A stretch of 14,445 nucleotides of DNA from Marinilabilia sp. UBA5340 (GTDB lineage Bacteria > Bacteroidota > Bacteroidia > Bacteroidales > Marinilabiliaceae). Shown here one piece after another: positions 7,143 to 12,030 of the stretch; within the stretch, counting starts at the first letter, position 1; each line of letters opens with the position of its first letter. Under the pieces are notes generated by a model. The model made no database searches and was not told where the DNA came from. It saw only the letters and a program-made list of their open reading frames with translations. A program made the translations under genes and the position numbers. Where the stretch lies: positions 6,762-21,206 of the forward strand of contig DHQK01000250.1 in assembly GCA_002411085.1 (NCBI GenBank), given 5' to 3'.

Positions 7143-8726
7143 ATGCGTTATTTTTTAACAATTGCTGCGATTTTCCTGTCGTTTTCTTCTCTCCATGCTC
7201 AATTGGATGATCCGGAGCTTGACAAAGTCAGATTGTCATGGCAACTGATTTCTACTTTTTATGTGGACAGTGTGGATACGCATCAGATGGCTGAAGAAGC
7301 GATCTCTGCGATGCTGGAAAAGCTGGATCCCCACTCAGTATATATTCCTGCCGAAGAGGTAGAGGCAATGAATGAGCCACTTGATGGTAATTTTGAAGGT
7401 ATCGGAATTGAGTTTATGATCCTCAAAGATACACTGACAGTGGTAGCGACCATTCCCGGAGGGCCTTCAGAAAAAGTAGGTCTGATGGCCGGTGACCGGA
7501 TTGTAGAAATTGATGGTAAGAATGTAGCAGGTATTGGCTTGTCCAATAGTGATGTTTTTGATATGCTGCGTGGCCCCAAAGGGTCGGATGTAAAGGTTAA
7601 GGTGCTTCGAAATGCTCAGCTCCTGGATTTTACTATCGAACGTGATAAAATCCCCATTTTTAGTCTGGAAGCAGCTTACCTGATGACAGAGAAAACCGGA
7701 TACGTTAAAATTGCCCGATTTGCCCAAAGTACCCATCAGGAATTTGTGGATGCATTGAAAGGTTTGAAGAAAAAGGGTATAGAGCATCTGGTGCTCGACC
7801 TGAGAGGGAATGGAGGTGGATACCTGAAAGCAGCCCTTGATATTGCAGATGAATTTATTTCAGGAGAAAGCTTGTTGCTTTACACCGATGGAATGGCTAT
7901 CCCCAGGTCGGAATATCATTCACGATCGGGGCAATTGTGGGAAAAAGGCAATCTTGTCGTGTTGATTGATGAAGGTTCTGCTTCTGCCAGTGAAATTGTG
8001 GCCGGAGCAGTTCAGGACTGGGACCGGGGCGTGATAATGGGGCGTCGGAGTTTTGGAAAAGGGCTGGTGCAGAGGCCCTTCTCTTTACCTGATGGAGCTG
8101 AGATCAGATTGACCATTGCTAAGTATTATACTCCCTCGGGACGAAGTATTCAGAAATCTTACAACGAAGGATCTGAAGAATACCACAAAGAAATTTATGA
8201 ACGGTTTCAGCATGGGGAAATGATGCATTCAGATAGCATTCACATGCCGGATAGCTTGATATTTAGTACATTGAGGGATAAGCGCAGCGTTTTTGGAGGA
8301 GGTGGTATCATGCCTGATATTTTTATCCCCATGGATACGGCATACTATACACCTTATTACCGTGACTTAGTGGCCTCCGGCTCAGTCAACCGGGCTGTGA
8401 TGGACTACCTGGACGAGTATCGGGATGAATGGATGGAGAAATTCAATTCTTTCGAGGATTTCAATAACCGCTTTGAAGTGACGGATACATTTATTGATCA
8501 GTTGACGCAGAGAGCTGCCGGGTCTGGCGTAGAATTGCAGGAAGATCAACTGGAAACATCGATGGTTTGGTTGAAACTCCAGGTGAAAGCACTTATTGCC
8601 CGTAATCTATGGTCCACAAGTGAATATTATCAGACCCTGAATCCTGCACTGCCGTTTTTTGAAACTGTACTGGATTTAATTGAAGATCAGCGACAGTATT
8701 TAAATGTTTTTAAAAATGGTAATTGA
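7143..8726 (+). CDS. S41-family C-terminal processing protease with PDZ domain
   Basis: This is an exported serine protease of the CtpA/Tsp family, which degrades or trims periplasmic proteins using a Ser/Lys dyad. The 527-residue product has a signal peptide (about 1-19, cleavage after LHA), an N-terminal helical region, and a PDZ domain at about 82-160 (GIGIEF...VVATIPGGPSEKVGLMAGDRI). The S41 core contains the strand LVLDLRGNGGG (216-226), catalytic S281 in GSASASE, and K306 in SFGKGLVQ. The 25-residue gap between the dyad residues equals that in E. coli Tsp. The last 130 residues form an extra helical region without a recognised motif. I chose the ATG at 7143, since it begins directly with the signal peptide; an in-frame TTG at 7119 would overlap guaA. 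Its last 11 nt overlap pnuC. The in vivo substrate is not evident. Confidence 0.94.
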   Translation: MRYFLTIAAIFLSFSSLHAQLDDPELDKVRLSWQLISTFYVDSVDTHQMAEEAISAMLEKLDPHSVYIPAEEVEAMNEPLDGNFEGIGIEFMILKDTLTVVATIPGGPSEKVGLMAGDRIVEIDGKNVAGIGLSNSDVFDMLRGPKGSDVKVKVLRNAQLLDFTIERDKIPIFSLEAAYLMTEKTGYVKIARFAQSTHQEFVDALKGLKKKGIEHLVLDLRGNGGGYLKAALDIADEFISGESLLLYTDGMAIPRSEYHSRSGQLWEKGNLVVLIDEGSASASEIVAGAVQDWDRGVIMGRRSFGKGLVQRPFSLPDGAEIRLTIAKYYTPSGRSIQKSYNEGSEEYHKEIYERFQHGEMMHSDSIHMPDSLIFSTLRDKRSVFGGGGIMPDIFIPMDTAYYTPYYRDLVASGSVNRAVMDYLDEYRDEWMEKFNSFEDFNNRFEVTDTFIDQLTQRAAGSGVELQEDQLETSMVWLKLQVKALIARNLWSTSEYYQTLNPALPFFETVLDLIEDQRQYLNVFKNGN

Positions 8727-9345
8727 TTGGCTGGAAAATCACTGGATTGAGCTGGTTGGTACGCTTTTTTCATTGTTTTACCTCTATCTTTCAGTACGTG
8801 AAAATATCTGGCTCTGGATTACAGGTCTTGTAAGTGCCCTGTTCTATATTGTTGTTTTTTACAGCGAACAGTTATATGCTGATATGGGCCTGCAGGGATA
8901 TTATGTTGTTATCAGTATTTATGGATGGATTGTCTGGAAAACCGGACGTAAAAATTCGGGACGTTCTAAAATGCCGGTGACACGGACAAAGCTTAAATTA
9001 GTCTTGAAGCTTATTGGAGTATTTGTGCTGGTTTATTTTTTGATTGCAGCTGTTTTGCTTAAATTGCCGGTACTTATTGATATTCCCAGATCCAGTTTGC
9101 CTTTTTGGGATGCTTTTACCACCAGCGCAAGTATCGTGGCGACGTGGATGCTTGCCCGTAAAAAAATTGAACATTGGTTGCTTTGGGTAGTGGTGGACAC
9201 CGTGAGTGCCGGAATGTATGTTTATAAAGGTTTGTACATCACTGCGCTGCTGTTTGTTGTATATACCGTTGTAGCTGTGGTAGGGTATCTGGAGTGGATG
9301 AAACAAATGCAAAAGAGGGATCAGGAAGCCCCTACTTTGGAATAG
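8716..9345 (+). CDS. pnuC: PnuC-family nicotinamide riboside transporter
   Basis: PnuC is an inner-membrane facilitator that brings nicotinamide riboside into the cell for NAD salvage; uptake is driven by phosphorylation inside. The 209-residue protein has seven hydrophobic segments (about 10-28, 32-50, 57-75, 95-119, 131-147, 152-170, 172-192). It carries the family pattern LQGYYVVISIYGWIVW (59-74) and the C-terminal half motif WVVVDTVSAGMYVYKGL (157-173). I favour the ATG at 8716, which gives MVIDWLENHWIE; an in-frame ATG at 8704 would add four residues. Either start overlaps the protease gene, which indicates translational coupling. The following gene encodes the matching kinase, which strongly supports nicotinamide riboside as the substrate. 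Confidence 0.93.
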   Translation: MVIDWLENHWIELVGTLFSLFYLYLSVRENIWLWITGLVSALFYIVVFYSEQLYADMGLQGYYVVISIYGWIVWKTGRKNSGRSKMPVTRTKLKLVLKLIGVFVLVYFLIAAVLLKLPVLIDIPRSSLPFWDAFTTSASIVATWMLARKKIEHWLLWVVVDTVSAGMYVYKGLYITALLFVVYTVVAVVGYLEWMKQMQKRDQEAPTLE

Positions 9346-9378
9346 AGGCAGGGAGCCCCATCTATCAAAAAGTCATTT

Positions 9379-9906
9379 ATGGTTTCTATTGTGGTCACAG
9401 GGCCTGAATCTACAGGAAAATCGGTTTTGACAGAATTCCTGTCTGAACATTTTAATGGAAACGGGGTTCAAGAATACGCACGCAAGTATGTCGAGGATAA
9501 TGGTGGACATTATTCTTTTGATGATGTAGAGCGAATTGCCCACCATCAGGTTGAGGAATATCAACGGATGAATAGAGAAGTTGCCAGAACTCACTATGTG
9601 TTTTTTGATACTTTTCTGATCATTACAAAAGTCTGGTTTCAGGAAGTCTTTGCATGTTGTCCAAAATGGCTCCATGAAGCCATATTAGAATGCTCTGTTG
9701 ACTTTGCTTTGTTATGTGTGCCTGATTTACCCTGGGAAGAGGATGGAGTAAGAGAAAACCGGGATAAAAGAGAATATCTTTTTGAATGTTATAAAAATGA
9801 ACTGAATTATTACGGAATTCCGTTTGCAACGGTCCAGGGGGAAGGAGATCTGCGCATACAGAATGCTCTGGATCGACTTTCCGATAATGGTTTTCCGGTA
9901 GATTGA
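9379..9906 (+). CDS. NadR-type nicotinamide riboside kinase (AAA_28 P-loop protein)
   Basis: The 175-residue protein corresponds to the C-terminal ribosylnicotinamide kinase domain of NadR, without the NMN adenylyltransferase or DNA-binding parts. It should phosphorylate nicotinamide riboside to NMN in the cytoplasm. Visible elements are the Walker A motif GPESTGKS (8-15), EYARKYVE (32-39) at the usual place after the first helix, FFDTFLIITKVW (75-86) as the Walker B/substrate strand, and the lid-like DLPWEEDGVRENRDKRE (116-132). In characterised NadR proteins the strand reads DTD; here the second Asp is replaced by Phe (DTF). The gene lies 33 nt after pnuC and 19 nt before cysE. Pairing with pnuC makes the function likely. 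The enzyme turning NMN into NAD must be encoded elsewhere. Confidence 0.85.
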   Translation: MVSIVVTGPESTGKSVLTEFLSEHFNGNGVQEYARKYVEDNGGHYSFDDVERIAHHQVEEYQRMNREVARTHYVFFDTFLIITKVWFQEVFACCPKWLHEAILECSVDFALLCVPDLPWEEDGVRENRDKREYLFECYKNELNYYGIPFATVQGEGDLRIQNALDRLSDNGFPVD

Positions 9907-9925
9907 GCTTAAAAACGCCAGACCT

Positions 9926-10852
9926 ATGAACTATCTTGAATATCCACGAAGACTCAAAGAGACCATTGATCAGCTATCACGTGAGGAATCTTATCAATCA
10001 GTTTGTCATCGGCATTATCCCGATCAACCGATGCCTTCATCGCGAATTTTGGGAGAAATCGTTGATCTTTTGCGTGAGATTGTTTTTCCGGGATATTTTG
10101 GTGACTCGCCCACGCGACCTTCCAGCATTAATTATTACATAGGTGTTAATGTGGAGCGATTGTATGATTTGTTGCGTCAGCAGATATATGCTGGCTTGTG
10201 TTTCGACTGTCATCATGCCGACCGAGAGGATCTGCTTTTACGGAAAGACCGTTCAGCACAGATAACACTCCGGTTTATTGAAAAGTTGCCCGTGATTCGT
10301 CATCTTCTTGCCACTGATGTGGAAGCGGCTTATTTGGGCGATCCTGCTGCGCAAAGCAGTGCAGAAGTGATTTTTTGTTATCCGGCTATCCGGGCCATAA
10401 CCAACTATCGTATTGCGCACGAGCTTTTACAACTGGAGGTGCCTTTAATTCCTCGTATCATATCGGAAATGGCCCATTCCGAGACCGGTATTGATATTCA
10501 TCCCCGTGCCAGAATTGGGCATCATTTCACCATTGATCACGGGACCGGGGTTGTAATTGGGGCTACTTGTATTATCGGTAATCATGTGAAAATATATCAA
10601 GGCGTAACGCTGGGGGCCAAAAGTTTTCCGTTAGATGAGGAAGGAAATCCCATCAAAGGGATTGAACGCCATCCTATTGTTGAAGATAATGTTATTATTT
10701 ATGCGCAGGCTACCATTTTGGGACGTGTAACTGTAGGCTCCAATTCTGTTATTGGAGGTAATGTTTGGTTGACTACTTCGGTGCCACCAGATAGTAAGAT
10801 AATTCAGGAGAAGTACCGGCATTCCGGATTTTTGTGGGGAGATGGAATCTGA
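9926..10852 (+). CDS. cysE: Serine O-acetyltransferase (long form)
   Basis: The enzyme transfers acetyl from acetyl-CoA to L-serine, giving O-acetylserine, the committed cysteine precursor. The first 180 of 308 residues are the alpha-helical SATase domain. After it comes the left-handed beta-helix of hexapeptide repeats (about 186-280), beginning GIDIHPRARIGHHFTIDHGTG. D190 and H205 are 15 residues apart, as are the catalytic D143 and H158 of E. coli CysE. The repeats include the loop GAKSFPLDEEGNPIKGIERHP seen in long Bacteroidota forms. The protein ends in GDGI, the same C-terminal tetrapeptide that E. coli CysE inserts into the active site of CysK. This is the last gene of the guaA run. 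No clear terminator follows, only a weak 5-bp stem at 10890-10902. Confidence 0.95.
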   Translation: MNYLEYPRRLKETIDQLSREESYQSVCHRHYPDQPMPSSRILGEIVDLLREIVFPGYFGDSPTRPSSINYYIGVNVERLYDLLRQQIYAGLCFDCHHADREDLLLRKDRSAQITLRFIEKLPVIRHLLATDVEAAYLGDPAAQSSAEVIFCYPAIRAITNYRIAHELLQLEVPLIPRIISEMAHSETGIDIHPRARIGHHFTIDHGTGVVIGATCIIGNHVKIYQGVTLGAKSFPLDEEGNPIKGIERHPIVEDNVIIYAQATILGRVTVGSNSVIGGNVWLTTSVPPDSKIIQEKYRHSGFLWGDGI

Positions 10853-10963
10853 TTTGTCATTTAAATGAATCCTTTTGCCATACGTTGAATTGGTTTTACC
10901 AAAAAGAGAGATCCAGTTTGGGATAAATTGACGAGAATTGATTAAACTTCGGAACTTAAAAGT

Positions 10964-10992
10964 TTTGAAAAATATTTAATTTTTTATCTTTG
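10964..10992 (+). promoter_or_regulatory. Putative promoter for the siaB-siaC cassette
   Basis: A TTTG at 10964-10967 is separated by 17 nt from TATCTTTG at 10985-10992. Both match the Bacteroidota -33 and -7 elements at correct spacing, making this the best promoter match in the window. The ATG at 11002 lies only 9 nt after the box, so the mRNA would be nearly leaderless unless translation starts at the in-frame ATG at 11017. Confidence 0.6.
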
Positions 10993-11001
10993 TAAAAACC
11001 A

Positions 11002-11565
11002 ATGACGGATACAAAAATGGGTTTTAATCTCGAAGAGTGGTATGCACATAAGCTTCAGGGTGAAGTTATTTTGAAATATGCTGGAAGTATTTCCCCCGAG
11101 ATGATTACCCATGCACTTGAAACCATTGAAGACAGTCCGCTACTCAAAAAAGAACGATTGCAGACCCGTAAAAAAGTCTACAATGTTTTTGTGGAATGTA
11201 TGCAAAACCTCTATCATCATGTTGATGCTCCTCCCGCCGGTCTCTCGGTTGGTGGATCTCCCAATTTTGGAATTGCCGCGCTTGTTCATGATGGCTCTTT
11301 TTACAGGGTCACAACTGGTAATTTTATTCTCAGAGATAAGGTGAATTTTATTAAAGACCGTATTGAGCAGCTTAATTCCCTCTCTGATGAGGAGGTGAAA
11401 ATGCTTTATCGTGATATATTAGGCAATGAAGCCATTTCCGAAAAAGGAGGCGGTGGACTTGGAATGCTCGATATTGTGCGGAAGACCGGTAATAAATTAG
11501 AATATTTTTTGTATCCTTACGATGGAGAACACGTGTTCTTCTCTTTAGATGTATATATAAGTTAA
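11002..11565 (+). CDS. SiaB-like GHKL protein kinase (DUF6272 family)
   Basis: The 187-residue protein resembles SiaB, the Pseudomonas kinase that phosphorylates SiaC on a threonine. It has a reduced GHKL ATP-binding fold: an N-box-like helix VFVECMQNLYHH (62-73) with E65 and N69, and a glycine-rich box EKGGGGLGMLDIV (147-159) serving as the ATP lid. Before it lies an N-terminal strand/helix (about 18-42) without a sensor or transmembrane region, so it is cytoplasmic and probably regulated by its partner. The next gene encodes the SiaC-like substrate 18 nt downstream, which makes the assignment strong. The start is uncertain: ATG 11002 leaves almost no leader behind the promoter, while ATG 11017 (residue 6) would restore about 20 nt. 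No SiaA phosphatase or SiaD cyclase gene is nearby. Confidence 0.85.
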   Translation: MTDTKMGFNLEEWYAHKLQGEVILKYAGSISPEMITHALETIEDSPLLKKERLQTRKKVYNVFVECMQNLYHHVDAPPAGLSVGGSPNFGIAALVHDGSFYRVTTGNFILRDKVNFIKDRIEQLNSLSDEEVKMLYRDILGNEAISEKGGGGLGMLDIVRKTGNKLEYFLYPYDGEHVFFSLDVYIS

Positions 11566-11583
11566 TAAGATATAATTGCCATT

Positions 11584-11964
11584 ATGGAAACAATTATTCG
11601 TGAAGACACTCCTAAAACCCCTTATGTTAAGCTTGATGGGGAAAAGGGCCTTGTTGAAATAAAGGGGCGGTCAATTCCCGAAAATTCTGTGGAGTTTTAC
11701 AAGCCTCTTATTGATTGGATTGATGAATATGGGGGAGAACCACAAGATAATACCATTATCAATATTCAATTGGAATATTTTAATACCAGTTCCTCCAAAT
11801 GCATTCTGGACATCTTTAAAAAGTTGGAGCTTTTATTTAAAAAAGGATTTAAAGTTCAGGTAAATTGGTATTACGAAGAAGACGATGAAGATATGTTTGA
11901 GGCGGGAGAAGATTATCAGTCTATAATAAATCTTCCTTTCAAGATGATTGAAATGGAAGAGTAA
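11584..11964 (+). CDS. SiaC-like regulatory phosphoprotein (DUF1987)
   Basis: This 126-residue single-domain protein belongs to the SiaC family. In Pseudomonas aeruginosa, unphosphorylated SiaC binds and activates the diguanylate cyclase SiaD, and SiaB phosphorylation of T68 releases it. The same motif is visible here, YFNTSSSKCILDIF (65-78), with the threonine also at residue 68. Further hallmarks are the opening TPYVKLDGEKGLVEIKGRSIPEN (12-34) with its FYKPL continuation, and VNWYYEEDDEDMFEAGEDY (93-111), an acidic segment typical of the family. The fold is STAS-like. It follows the kinase by 18 nt and ends 33 nt before a strong hairpin terminator, so the cassette has only two genes. The output partner in this organism is unknown. 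Confidence 0.88.
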   Translation: METIIREDTPKTPYVKLDGEKGLVEIKGRSIPENSVEFYKPLIDWIDEYGGEPQDNTIINIQLEYFNTSSSKCILDIFKKLELLFKKGFKVQVNWYYEEDDEDMFEAGEDYQSIINLPFKMIEMEE

Positions 11965-11997
11965 GTTTTTCGGGAGAAATAATTGCTAAAAATAAAG

Positions 11998-12030
11998 AAG
12001 GTAACCTTTCCGGGTTACCTTTTATTTTTT
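11998..12030. terminator. Bidirectional intrinsic terminator between siaC and the ABC gene
   Basis: A perfect 9-bp stem, AAGGTAACC (11998-12006) with GGTTACCTT (12013-12021), encloses a 6-nt loop. It is followed on the plus strand by a T-rich run to 12030, and on the minus strand by CTTTATTTTT. It sits 33 nt after the siaC stop and abuts the stop codon of the convergent ABC gene, so it can serve both directions. Confidence 0.88.

Noticed and set aside
10853..10910. Intrinsic terminator after cysE
   Set aside because: The only stem, TTGGT/ACCAA, has 5 bp and is followed by purines rather than a T-run.
11002..11565. Reading the SiaB-like protein as a histidine kinase or RsbW anti-sigma factor
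   Set aside because: It lacks a dimerisation/phosphoacceptor domain, and the adjacent SiaC-type substrate fits the SiaB family better.
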